From positions 1,054,001 to 1,118,000 of the forward strand of contig NZ_JAIWZC010000001.1 of NCBI RefSeq assembly GCF_020297485.1: a stretch of 64,000 bases of DNA. Reading direction: 5' to 3'. A program made the position numbers and the translations under genes. The DNA is from Enterocloster clostridioformis (GTDB taxonomy: Bacteria; Bacillota; Clostridia; Lachnospirales; Lachnospiraceae). The notes below the pieces were generated by a model. That model was given only the letters and a program-made list of their open reading frames with translations. It searched no databases and was not told the origin of the DNA. Of the stretch, positions 42,879 through 51,529 are shown piece by piece; the stretch's first letter is position 1; every line of letters begins with the position of its first letter.

Positions 42879-44102
42879 CTAATAATATATATCCTCCAGA
42901 ATCAACATATAATAGTGATCCAATCCTTCGCCTGCCACCTGGAAGTCAGCGGCCACCGGCATATGTCCACTGGTAAACTGATTCAGGAACTCCCTGTCTA
43001 ACACATCCTCAGGGCTCAGGTTATTGTCATGCATATATTTAGCCAGCTCTACCTGAAGCTGAGGTATATATACGGATGACGGCATGGCCCATCCGGACAG
43101 CCTTCCTGACATTCCCGCCTCCCGGGCCTTCTCTGCAATCAGGTTGTTAATCTTGCTGTAATCGCCCAAATCCTCCTCTGTGATTTCCAGATTGAGCACC
43201 GTTGGATAAGCCTGGGTAGGTGTAGGGCAGCACTGTTCCGCAACGATGAATTTCTCCTTGAATGCCTCGTCCAGTATCACATCGTACATAGGGCAGTTGG
43301 TTCCGAAGATATTGGTGTCTGGTCCGTACTGTTCAATCTTCCTCGGAATATCTTCCCTGAGGAACTGAAGCATGGCTGCTGTCCCGTTGCCGGTCTGGGG
43401 ATCCGGCGTGGTCTCCTCCACCCATGTCATGCCTAACTTCTCACAGGTCTCCTTCATCACATCCCTTCTCTTGGACTTGCTCTCAGCCGCCATATGGGTG
43501 GGGAAGGAATAGTGGATAAATGTCTTTGCCCCCATGTCATGAGCCTTGGTGGGGATGGTTTCACCCCTTCTGATCCAGTCTGTATTGATGGAGATATCCA
43601 CATAATCATTCAGGAGCTTCGGGTCGTCATTGCTGGTTACCATGGTTACAATGTCGGGCCGCTTCTCCCTGATGGTCTGGAATGCCGGTACGATTCCCTC
43701 CATCCCATTATTGAATAAAATGTACTTCATCTCAGGGTCATCTGCCAGGCTTGTTACAACAGAGATGCAGCCCTCCTTATCCGTGGCAAAATTCTCCGGA
43801 AGCGTCTTATGTACCACCAGGTCCGGATACCTTTGGACCATCTCCTGAGCGCCTCTGAATTCATCCTCGCTCACTGTAAGGGTTGGTGTTACGATACCGA
43901 TTTTGTACGGCTCGCCGGAAGCTTCGGTCTCAGCCTCTGTGGTGTCCTGGTTCTCCTGCTCCCCGGTTGTCCGGGTCTGACTCTCGGTGGAAGACGCTTC
44001 CTCCGTCCAGGGGGCTGCCGGGGGCTGTGTGGATGCCGGGCTGCTGCATGCCGCTAATGCCATGGAAGCTGCCAGGACCGTGCATAAAATTCTCTTTCTC
44101 AT
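42879..44102 (-). CDS. DUF3798-type substrate-binding lipoprotein
   Basis: Predicted extracellular binding protein of the adjacent ABC importer. The lipobox is LAAC (lipidated Cys19), followed by a Thr/Glu-rich linker. The binding-fold region begins YKIGIVTPTLTVSEDEFRGA and later has FIHYSFPTHMA and CPTPTQAYPTVL. It resembles Med/BMP-like sugar or nucleoside binders in outline but belongs to the DUF3798 family, whose ligand is unknown to me. The ATG at 44102 is behind GGAGG; an in-frame ATG at 44159 would overlap the permease. Confidence 0.85.
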   Translation of the reverse strand: MRKRILCTVLAASMALAACSSPASTQPPAAPWTEEASSTESQTRTTGEQENQDTTEAETEASGEPYKIGIVTPTLTVSEDEFRGAQEMVQRYPDLVVHKTLPENFATDKEGCISVVTSLADDPEMKYILFNNGMEGIVPAFQTIREKRPDIVTMVTSNDDPKLLNDYVDISINTDWIRRGETIPTKAHDMGAKTFIHYSFPTHMAAESKSKRRDVMKETCEKLGMTWVEETTPDPQTGNGTAAMLQFLREDIPRKIEQYGPDTNIFGTNCPMYDVILDEAFKEKFIVAEQCCPTPTQAYPTVLNLEITEEDLGDYSKINNLIAEKAREAGMSGRLSGWAMPSSVYIPQLQVELAKYMHDNNLSPEDVLDREFLNQFTSGHMPVAADFQVAGEGLDHYYMLILEDIYY

Positions 44103-44155
44103 AAGTTCCTCCGTTTTATTTTTTATGTATGAAGGCATATTGCCCCAACACCGCA

Positions 44156-45202
44156 TCAAATGCTCTGGACCTTTGTCCTTTCGTTCCTCAGGTTCATGAT
44201 AATAGCTGTCACAATCACCCCATATGCCAGGAAGGAGCGGAAATACTCTCCCACCGACGGGTTATGAAAGAGGTTCTGCCCGGCCATGGGCGAAGTGATG
44301 AACAGGGCGTGGAACAGGATGACGCCTATGAAGCAGTTCCTCATCCTGGCTTTTTTGATGGACGCTCCGCCCACCAATATGGCTGCCGCCGCAAAGGTAT
44401 CCAGGCCAAGATGACCTGTATATACATTGATGGTCCCAAAATCAGCCACAAACAGAATCTGGCTCATGGCCGCAAATATGGTGGAAATGACAATGCAGAT
44501 GCTGCGCACCCGGTTTCCGGCTATCCCCAGGGTACCGGCTGTCCCCCCGTCCGTCCCCACAGCCCTTGCCAGGGTTCCCAGCCGTGTCTTCTGTATGTAG
44601 AAAAGCACCAGGCTGAAAAACAGGATGATGACCAGAGGAAAAAGCGAATATGTTTTTCCGTCGAACCGAAAGGGCAGTATCCCCTTAAATACACTGCTTA
44701 TGTTCCTGGCATCCACCATACTTCTGACCCCGATTCCCCTGTCCAGCAGGATATCCCTGTTCCTTGGCTGAATCAGAAATCCGTACGCCACCATAAAGAT
44801 AAACTGGTATATGACTGAACTAAGCTGCCCGATCATGATTGATACAATCATCTCACGCCCCCTGGCCCTGTTTAAAAGAGCCGCCACCATCATGCCGAAA
44901 AGAATGGACAGCACGATACTGGCCCCTGTGACAAACATCAGGGCCACGGCCCCCTCCAATCTCAGGTCCACGGAAAATACCATTGCCATCTGAGCGGATA
45001 TGGCTCCCACCACAATGGCAAAGTTGATACCCATGCCGCATGTAACCGGCAGGATCAGGGCCAGGGTAAAAAGGGTATTTCTTGCAAACCGTGTATATAC
45101 CTCTGCTGCCAGATACCTGCCGCTGACTCCGGCCAGCCGAAAGGATATGACAGCCAGCACAAAGATGGAAACAGGTACCAGGTTGTTTTTAATGTGCTTC
45201 AT
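44156..45202 (-). CDS. ABC transporter permease (BPD_transp_2 type), subunit 2
   Basis: Membrane permease with about eight or nine hydrophobic spans in 348 residues. It has the RbsC/YufP-like pattern, with TRLGTLARAVGTDGGTAGTLGI as the likely cytoplasmic coupling loop (near 210-230) and a late GGASIKKA. It is the second of two unlike permeases, as in BMP/nucleoside-type importers. It ends 53 bases before the binding protein start. Substrate unknown. Confidence 0.85.
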   Translation of the reverse strand: MKHIKNNLVPVSIFVLAVISFRLAGVSGRYLAAEVYTRFARNTLFTLALILPVTCGMGINFAIVVGAISAQMAMVFSVDLRLEGAVALMFVTGASIVLSILFGMMVAALLNRARGREMIVSIMIGQLSSVIYQFIFMVAYGFLIQPRNRDILLDRGIGVRSMVDARNISSVFKGILPFRFDGKTYSLFPLVIILFFSLVLFYIQKTRLGTLARAVGTDGGTAGTLGIAGNRVRSICIVISTIFAAMSQILFVADFGTINVYTGHLGLDTFAAAAILVGGASIKKARMRNCFIGVILFHALFITSPMAGQNLFHNPSVGEYFRSFLAYGVIVTAIIMNLRNERTKVQSI

Positions 45203-46226
45203 TTCTCATGTCCTTCCTCTCAAATATAAATGCATATAGAATGATTCCGCTTGTAATGATTGTCCTCATGATTTCCGCCATCTCCGGAATCAGCAGGGCA
45301 TTGGCCACAGGAATGGACAAAAGGTATGTTGTCTGGTAGAGAAAGGTTCCTATCAGGGCATTGGCCACCGTGGCCTTTCTGGGGCTGGCGCCGCCAATTA
45401 CAATGGCGGAAACAGCGGGAAAGCTCATCATGAAGGGGCCGTCGTACAGATGGAGTATCCCGTAGCTCTGGGAATAGACCACCACTCCCGCGGCCGCGAT
45501 GACCGTGGACATGATGATTGCGGCGGTGCGGTATCCATTCACATTAATACCGGCCAGCCGCACAAACCGTTCGTTCTCAGCTATAGCAGAAAATATCATT
45601 CCTGCCCTTGTCTTTGAAAACAGCCATAAGAGAAAGCCGGTTCCGAAAAAAGACAGCAGCAGCCCTGCCGGGATTACCAGTTCCCCTATCCTCACCTGCC
45701 AGAGCCGGTCCAGGACCTGGCCGAAATACGGTTCCAGGTTCACCTTGGGCCTCAGCCCCTGGCCTCCGATTGGATACAGCATCTGACGGTTGGTGACAGG
45801 CGCAAAGGTGTAAAACAGATTCATGACAGGGATAAATGAATACCCTGCGAATGTGCCCACGATTTCTTCATTTAACTTCAAATGATTCAGAATCTTTGCA
45901 TAGAGATAACCCAACAGCAGCGCCACGGCCATTCCCAGGAACACAGAGTAAAAGAACCCGGCCCAGGACGTATATCTGGCGTTCACAGAAAATATCATGC
46001 CCACAAGTCCTGCTGACAGGCCGATGGACATGCCGAAATTCCTCCCTGCCCCCACATTGATCATTGGAATCAGGGATAACACGATTACTCCGTTCATGGC
46101 CCATTTAATCAGGGCATCGTTCATAATTCCCGTCATGCTCATATCAATGGCTGACGCCGCTGCCAGCAGGACTGCCATAAATAAAAACATGATGATCCGG
46201 GGAGGATTCAAATAGTTACGCTTCAT
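45189..46226 (-). CDS. ABC transporter permease (BPD_transp_2 type), subunit 1
   Basis: A 345-residue permease with about nine hydrophobic spans. The segment NHLKLNEEIVGTFAGY and the later SAIAENERFVRLAGINVNGYR are the loops expected to contact the ATPase. It overlaps the ATPase gene by 11 bases at its start and subunit 2 by 14 bases at its end, so the operon is tightly coupled. Confidence 0.85.
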   Translation of the reverse strand: MKRNYLNPPRIIMFLFMAVLLAAASAIDMSMTGIMNDALIKWAMNGVIVLSLIPMINVGAGRNFGMSIGLSAGLVGMIFSVNARYTSWAGFFYSVFLGMAVALLLGYLYAKILNHLKLNEEIVGTFAGYSFIPVMNLFYTFAPVTNRQMLYPIGGQGLRPKVNLEPYFGQVLDRLWQVRIGELVIPAGLLLSFFGTGFLLWLFSKTRAGMIFSAIAENERFVRLAGINVNGYRTAAIIMSTVIAAAGVVVYSQSYGILHLYDGPFMMSFPAVSAIVIGGASPRKATVANALIGTFLYQTTYLLSIPVANALLIPEMAEIMRTIITSGIILYAFIFERKDMRNEAH

Positions 46227-47787
46227 CCGGTTCCCTCCCGTAAAGGGCCAGGGTAAGTTCTTCCGGCCCTATGTCATTCTCGAACACTTTATATACCTTT
46301 CCCTGATACATTACCACGATTCTGTCACAGATACGGACCAGTTCCTCCAGTTCCCCGGAGGCCACCACCACGGTGGTGTTGTACTCCTGGTTTATCTTGA
46401 GAATCCACTTGAGAATCAGCTCCTTGGAATAAATATCGATGCCCCTGGTCGGTTCCCCTATGTACAAAAGATCCGGCCGGAAGGTCAGGGCACGGCCCAC
46501 GCATACCTTCTGCTGGTTTCCTCCGCTTAACTCACGCACCTTCTGGTCCGGTCCCCGGCATACGATATTCAGTTTTTCAATCATCTCCCCTGCGTAGGAC
46601 CTTACCGCCCTTTTCTTAAAGAAGGATAGGGCTTTCCAGCGCCTTAAGGACAGAAATTCCGGATGGCGGTCCTCTGTGCCGAATACCATGTTCTTCCATA
46701 TAGGGCTCTCCGGGAACAGACTGTGCGAGGACCTGTCCTCCGGGAGGTAATAGATCCCGTTTTTAATCAGGTTCCTGTTATCTCCCTTTGTAATCTGCCT
46801 CCCCCTGAAATATGCCTGGTAGTCTGCCGCCCTAAGGCCAAACAGCCCCTCCAGGAGCTGTTCCTGGCCCTGGCCGGCCAGTCCGGTTATGCCCAGAATC
46901 TCCCCTTCATATATATCCAGATTGTCTCCCATCCCCTGTATATTGCCGTAACGGAATATGGTCTTCCCCTTTTCCCGCTTCCTGTGGCTGCATACCTTCA
47001 CGATTTCCTGCCCCACCATGTCATCGGTAAAACGGTGACAGTCAAATTCTTCTTTGCTGTAGGTGGATATCAGCTCACCATCCCTGAGGACGGACACGGT
47101 ATCGCACACTTCCATGATCTCCTCCAGCCTGTGGGAGATAAACAGTACGGAGATTCCCGAAGCCGCAATCTCCCGGATGCACGTAAGCAGACTCTTTGTC
47201 TCCGTAATATTAAGGGAACTGGTAGGTTCATCCAGCATCAGCAGCCTGACATCCTGGTTATCCAGTTCCCTGGCCAGCTCCACAAACTGTTTCTGGTTAA
47301 GGGACAGGCTGTCTATAAGCCGGGCCGGGTCCAGGTCCGCCCCAATCCGTATCAGTGTCTTTCTGGCATCCTCCTCATTCTTCTTATGGTCCACATACCC
47401 CAGCTCCGGCAGTATGGGCCCCTTTATCTTTACATGTTCCCTGTTTATTTTTATATTTTCAGCCGCGCTCATTCCGGCAAACAGGGCAAGCTCCTGGTGT
47501 ACCATTGCAATTCCTTCGGATACTGACTGGCGGTGGCTTTCAATCCGCACCCTTCTGCCGTCAATCAGAATTTCTCCCTCATAACCTCCGGTTTTTATAA
47601 TGGCATCATTTCCATTGAGGATGTTCATGAAGGTGCTCTTTCCCGAACCATTGGCGCCGATGATTCCATAGACTTCCCCGTCCCTGATTGTCAGGCTTAC
47701 ATTCTTTAAAACACAGTTTCCGTCAAACCATTTTGACAATCCCCTTGCTTCCAGCATAGCATTCCCCGATACCCCATTTTCCGACAT
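46216..47787 (-). CDS. Sugar/nucleoside-type ABC importer ATPase, two fused domains
   Basis: RbsA-like protein with two nucleotide-binding domains in 523 residues. Domain 1 has Walker A GANGSGKST at 44-52 and DEPTSSLN, but a weak signature (SLNQKQFVELA). Domain 2 has a degenerate Walker A (GLAGQGQEQLL) and a full signature LSGGNQQKVCVGRAL. Such asymmetry is usual in this family. It heads the ATPase-permease-permease-binding protein operon. Confidence 0.9.
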   Translation of the reverse strand: MSENGVSGNAMLEARGLSKWFDGNCVLKNVSLTIRDGEVYGIIGANGSGKSTFMNILNGNDAIIKTGGYEGEILIDGRRVRIESHRQSVSEGIAMVHQELALFAGMSAAENIKINREHVKIKGPILPELGYVDHKKNEEDARKTLIRIGADLDPARLIDSLSLNQKQFVELARELDNQDVRLLMLDEPTSSLNITETKSLLTCIREIAASGISVLFISHRLEEIMEVCDTVSVLRDGELISTYSKEEFDCHRFTDDMVGQEIVKVCSHRKREKGKTIFRYGNIQGMGDNLDIYEGEILGITGLAGQGQEQLLEGLFGLRAADYQAYFRGRQITKGDNRNLIKNGIYYLPEDRSSHSLFPESPIWKNMVFGTEDRHPEFLSLRRWKALSFFKKRAVRSYAGEMIEKLNIVCRGPDQKVRELSGGNQQKVCVGRALTFRPDLLYIGEPTRGIDIYSKELILKWILKINQEYNTTVVVASGELEELVRICDRIVVMYQGKVYKVFENDIGPEELTLALYGREPDEA

Positions 47788-47953
47788 TTTTTCCTTCTCA
47801 TTCTACAAGGTTTGCCTAGCTCATTCCAATTGTTTTTTTCGATGGAATTTTCAGTTTTATAGATTTTCCTGCAATGCCTAAAAAATCAAGCAAAATACCT
47901 GTGTTGTTCTCTCATCCATCATATCCGTATTCCCCTTCCGTTCTCTCTGATTT

Positions 47954-48160
47954 TCATATTTCCTGCTGTTCTTCCCAGAACAGCTCATCCAGTGTCTTGT
48001 GAAGCGCTTTGCGGATTGCCACGCAGAGATTCAGCGTCGGGTTGTACTTCCCCGCCTCTATCATCCCAATGGTCTGGCAGGTCACCCCCACCAGCTCAGC
48101 CAGTTTTTCCTGGGATAAATCCATGCCGGCCCTGACTGCTTTCATTTTCAGGTTCTTCAC
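47954..48160 (-). CDS. Small XRE-family HTH regulator
   Basis: A 68-residue single-domain Cro/CI-type protein. The helix-turn-helix reads LSQEKLAELVGVTCQTIGMIE, followed by GKYNPTLNLCVAIRKAL. The frame has an ATG at 48166, but AGGGAGG directly abuts it; the GTG at 48160 has the right seven-base spacing and is preferred. It lies between the transporter operon and an AraC-type gene, so either could be its target. Confidence 0.8.
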   Translation of the reverse strand: MKNLKMKAVRAGMDLSQEKLAELVGVTCQTIGMIEAGKYNPTLNLCVAIRKALHKTLDELFWEEQQEI

Positions 48161-48231
48161 TGCCATCCCTCCCTGCAGGTATTGCGTTCAAATGCAGCAG
48201 CATTTTCCCGCCCTGTCCTCAGCAACGGTCC

Positions 48232-48606
48232 TCAGCAGGAAACCTGCATGGAAACTGCCGGTATCCCGGGCATTTCCTTATACTTCTTGGGAGGCACTCC
48301 CAGTACCTTCTTAAAGGCCCTTGAAAAATAATATTGGTTCTCGTATCCCAAATGCTGGGCCACCTGATATATATGCAGGTCCGTATTGCAGAGAAGATAA
48401 CAGGCCTGCTCCATCTTCATGTTGATGTAGTAATCCATAGGCGCGCACTTGATGCATTCCTTAAAAACCGCGTTGAGATAGCTCTCCGACAGCCCTGCTT
48501 CCCTTGCAATCTGGGTCAGCGTCAGGTTCTCCTGCAGATGCTCCCTCATATAGGTTATCACACGGTTCAGGTATTGGCTCTTTGCTGGCCTGCGTCTTCT
48601 CTCCAA
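48232..48606 (-). CDS. Short AraC-family regulator (DNA-binding domain only)
   Basis: A 124-residue protein made almost only of the AraC double HTH domain: ENLTLTQIAREAGLSESYLNAVFK and then YQVAQHLGYENQYYFSRAFKK. No ligand-binding domain is present, as in MarA/SoxS-size regulators. The start is probably a TTG at 48606, six bases behind AGAGGAG. The in-frame ATG at 48687 has no ribosome site and sits in AT-rich upstream DNA. It could be a truncated paralogue, but the ribosome site argues for a real short gene. Confidence 0.7.
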   Translation of the reverse strand: MERRRRPAKSQYLNRVITYMREHLQENLTLTQIAREAGLSESYLNAVFKECIKCAPMDYYINMKMEQACYLLCNTDLHIYQVAQHLGYENQYYFSRAFKKVLGVPPKKYKEMPGIPAVSMQVSC

Positions 48607-48706
48607 AGCAATCTCCTCTTTTCTTTGTTTTTGATTCCCTCTGATTTCTATTATAAAAAAACAACATGATTTATCCTTGAAAATCATGCGCAGAAAAGGG
48701 AATATA

Positions 48707-48735
48707 TTGAGTTTTTTATTAAGAAATGTTATAAT
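48707..48735 (+). promoter_or_regulatory. SigA-type promoter of the plus-strand araC-type gene
   Basis: Plus strand TTGAGT - 17 bases - TATAAT; the leader is about 140 bases. Confidence 0.7.
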
Positions 48736-48784
48736 TCATGGGATATAACCCGACAATATTGAGAACAAACAGAACAGATAAAAT

Positions 48785-48828
48785 GGAATAGATTTTAATG
48801 GAACAGCTTTTAACGGAACAGCTTTTCC
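48785..48828 (+). repeat. Three 15-bp direct repeats in the araC-type leader
   Basis: Units GGAATAGATTTTAAT, GGAACAGCTTTTAAC and GGAACAGCTTTTCC follow one another without gaps, downstream of the promoter and about 50 bases before the start codon. Direct repeats of this kind are typical AraC-family binding sites, so self-control is possible. Confidence 0.6.
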
Positions 48829-48879
48829 AAACCGGAAAACATATCCCAGCCGTAAAACATGCAAAAGGAGCCCTCTGCC

Positions 48880-49794
48880 ATGCCTTCTAAAATCCAAATC
48901 ATGACCAACGAACACCAGGAAGAACTAAAGGAACACGGAACCTATGAATTTCCCGTCCTTGTCAGCGACGAGGCCCTGTCCAGGTTCTACACCAGCTCCT
49001 TCCAGTGGCACTGGCATACGGAAATCGAACTCACCCTCATCACAGAGGGGACTATGGTATATCAAATCAATGACCGGATATTCCATCCCAGGGCCGGGCA
49101 GGCGCTTTTCGGCAACTCCAATACCATGCACACCGGACACATGGCAGACGGCCATGACTGCAAGTACATCTCCATCACCTTCCACCCCCGGCTGCTGTAC
49201 GGCTACCAGGGAAGCAGGATTGCCAGCCGGTATACGGACCCTCTGACGGAACATACCGCTCTGCCGGCAGTCTGCTTCGACCTGTCGGAGGAATGGCACA
49301 GGGAAGCAGTCGGGCTTCTGGAGGATATCATACGCATTGACGGCCAGCGCTACGAAACCTATGAAATGGACATCCAGATGGACCTGTGCCGTTTCTGGAA
49401 GCTGTTATACCTACACTGCCGCCCTGACCCGGAACCGGCACATGCAGCAGTCCGGAAGAATCAGGAACGGATTCGGCAGATGCTCTCCTTCATCCATGAA
49501 AACTATCAGTCCGATATCACCCTGGATGACATTTCCCGCCACATCCATATCTGCAAAAGCGAGTGCTGCCGGGTCTTTAAGGGTTATATGAAGGAATCCC
49601 TGTTTGAATACCTGTTAAAATACCGCATTGAAAAGAGTATCCCCGATGTGCTGGAGGGAAAGCTGACCATGACCGAGACAGCCCTGAGGGCCGGCTTCAC
49701 CGACCCCAATTACTTCTCCAAGGTATTCCATAAGATAAAGGGCTGCTCCCCGAGAGTCTACCGGAAAACCCGGTCCTCTACACGGCCTTCGTGA
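48880..49794 (+). CDS. AraC-family regulator with cupin sensor domain
   Basis: A 304-residue transcription factor. The N-terminal cupin-like domain spans about residues 25-105 (FQWHWHTEIELTLITEG and HPRAGQALFGNSNTMH), which usually binds a sugar or small metabolite. The C-terminal double HTH has DITLDDISRHIHICKSECCRVFK and MTETALRAGFTDPNYFSKVFHK. The ATG at 48880 has AAGGAG nine bases upstream; the ATG at 48859 precedes that site. Its 3' end overlaps the convergent polymerase gene by 17 bases. It may control the nearby DUF3798 transporter, by proximity only. Confidence 0.88.
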   Translation: MPSKIQIMTNEHQEELKEHGTYEFPVLVSDEALSRFYTSSFQWHWHTEIELTLITEGTMVYQINDRIFHPRAGQALFGNSNTMHTGHMADGHDCKYISITFHPRLLYGYQGSRIASRYTDPLTEHTALPAVCFDLSEEWHREAVGLLEDIIRIDGQRYETYEMDIQMDLCRFWKLLYLHCRPDPEPAHAAVRKNQERIRQMLSFIHENYQSDITLDDISRHIHICKSECCRVFKGYMKESLFEYLLKYRIEKSIPDVLEGKLTMTETALRAGFTDPNYFSKVFHKIKGCSPRVYRKTRSSTRPS

Positions 49795-51040
49795 CTCCGG
49801 TCCGTTTCACCTTGTCAATGCCGCCCGACATGTGGGGAATCCGGTTTTCCACGAAAACAGCCCTCTGCACACAGTCCTCTCCGTACCGTTTTCTTATCTC
49901 ATCCACAGCCGCGTCCAGCCTGGAGTATTTGTCATGGAGACCCCTGTCAAAAAGCTGATACTGATAATGGCCTTTGGGACTGACCTTGCTTGTATGGACC
50001 CCCATCTGGCGGATGGGCGAATGATTCCACAGACGGTCAAACAGGCTCCGGGCCGCCTCATAGATTTCCAGGGTGGTATCCGTAGCGGAAATCAGGGTGG
50101 TCTGGACGGAACCATGGCGAAATTCCCTGTCTGTGATGGAAATGCCCACGCAGGCAGCTTCCATCCCATCGGCCCGGAGTCTGGCGCACACGGTCTCCGT
50201 AAGGGACAATATGACCTGCCAGGCCGTCTCCCGGTCCGTCACATCAAACGGCGTGGTCATAGAATTGCCGTACCCCTTATTCCGTGGAAGTTCCCTCAAA
50301 AATGGGGACACATCCCTTCCGTTGGCATAATTCCAGATAAACTCCCCCTGCTTTTTAAGATGCCTCTTTAGCAGCTCCAAATCCATGACAGCCAGCTCCC
50401 CTATGGTCCTTATTCCCAGCGCTCCCAGCTTTCTCACCGTGGCGGGCCCAACCCAGAACAGATCGCTTACAGGCAGCGGCCACATCTTCCTCTCTATCTC
50501 CCAGGTAAACAGTGTGTGGACCTGGTCCGGCTTTTGGAACTCAGAAGCCATCTTAGCCAGAAGCTTGCAGTCCGACACACCGATGTTCACGGTAAAGCCC
50601 AGCTCCCGGCGTATTTCTTCCTTCAGCTGGTGCGCAAAGGCTGTGTGTGTTCCCCACAATCCCTTTGTTCCCTCCACCCGGCAGAATGCCTCGTCAATAC
50701 TGTACTGGTGGACGTGGGGAAAATACTTCTTAAGCAGCTCCACAAGGGCTTTTGAACAGCTCACATACAGGCTGTAATCCGGGGGTACGATTACAAGTCC
50801 CGGACATTTGCATCTGGCCTCCGCCAATGTCTCCCCGGTCCTGATTCCATACCTCTTTGCAGAGCCGGACTTAGCCAGCACAATGCCATGCCGTTCCGCC
50901 TCGCTTCCCCCGATGACAGAGGGAATATCCCGCAGATCCAGATCCTCCCCCAGGATACAAACCCTGTATGCGGCTGTCCAGCTTAAATAGGCGCTGTTCA
51001 CATCCACATGGTACCATACCTGATCTTCCTGGCTTCTCAT
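49778..51040 (-). CDS. Y-family DNA polymerase (DinB/UmuC-like), SOS regulated
   Basis: Translesion polymerase. Catalytic carboxylates are D13 (YHVDVNSAYLSW, with Tyr18 at the steric-gate position) and D116-E117 (SIDEAFC). The thumb helix-hairpin-helix shows LFWVGPATVRKLGALGI near 205. The little-finger domain follows, and residues past about 330 lack a clear beta-clamp motif that I could see. The 420-residue length and partner gene resemble the UvrX/UmuC-type group of Firmicutes. The ATG at 51040 overlaps the stop of the upstream small gene (ATGA). Confidence 0.9.
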   Translation of the reverse strand: MRSQEDQVWYHVDVNSAYLSWTAAYRVCILGEDLDLRDIPSVIGGSEAERHGIVLAKSGSAKRYGIRTGETLAEARCKCPGLVIVPPDYSLYVSCSKALVELLKKYFPHVHQYSIDEAFCRVEGTKGLWGTHTAFAHQLKEEIRRELGFTVNIGVSDCKLLAKMASEFQKPDQVHTLFTWEIERKMWPLPVSDLFWVGPATVRKLGALGIRTIGELAVMDLELLKRHLKKQGEFIWNYANGRDVSPFLRELPRNKGYGNSMTTPFDVTDRETAWQVILSLTETVCARLRADGMEAACVGISITDREFRHGSVQTTLISATDTTLEIYEAARSLFDRLWNHSPIRQMGVHTSKVSPKGHYQYQLFDRGLHDKYSRLDAAVDEIRKRYGEDCVQRAVFVENRIPHMSGGIDKVKRTGVTKAV

Positions 51041-51306
51041 GACAGTGTCCTGAAAAATGACCACTTATGGGTGGATATGCGGTATCTCAGCTCAATCAGG
51101 CGCCGTTGTCCCTCTGCCACGGCCCAGCACACAAAGCTGATATGCTCCATGCCGCAGAACTTCTCTTCCCTGGAAGAGACAATGCTCTCAATCTTCACCG
51201 TGATGATTCCGTGATCCTTATTCTCATACCGGAACCAGAGGGGCGTCATATCTCCCAGGGTACTGCAGGCGCCAAACATCTGTATGGGTATATTTAAAGC
51301 CGCCAC
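51037..51306 (-). CDS. Small partner protein of the Y-family polymerase (YolD-like position)
   Basis: An 89-residue protein translated from a GTG at 51306, eight bases behind AGGAGG. The sequence has strand-rich segments (PLWFRYENKDHGIITVKI, RRLIELRYRISTHKWSFFRTL) like the small beta-barrel YolD proteins that precede UvrX-type polymerases. I can support the position and outline, not the family. It is the first gene behind the LexA-controlled promoter and is coupled to the polymerase. Confidence 0.75.
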   Translation of the reverse strand: MAALNIPIQMFGACSTLGDMTPLWFRYENKDHGIITVKIESIVSSREEKFCGMEHISFVCWAVAEGQRRLIELRYRISTHKWSFFRTLS

Positions 51307-51326
51307 TGCTTTCACCTCCTGGCTTC

Positions 51327-51355
51327 AATATATCAGAACATATGTTCTTATTCAA
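51327..51355 (-). promoter_or_regulatory. Promoter with embedded LexA (SOS) box
   Basis: Minus strand TTGAAT - 17 bases - TATATT. The spacer contains AGAACATATGTTCT (51335-51348), a perfect palindrome matching the Gram-positive LexA box (GAAC-N4-GTTC core). LexA bound here would block RNA polymerase directly. The gap from here to 51529 holds no other feature I can support. Confidence 0.88.
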
Positions 51356-51529
51356 GTGGGAATTGCTGGTTACTGCGCGCAGGCAGCGGATACATCTTGC
51401 TTTCTTCCCCCTGCAATGCTACAATAATCCCATCACACCAGTTCCGGGAGGAGTGCGGTTCTGCCCGTATCGCAGGTGTCCGGTCTCACACATGAATATC
51501 CCGGGAACACGCTGCGGCTGGTGTGATTT

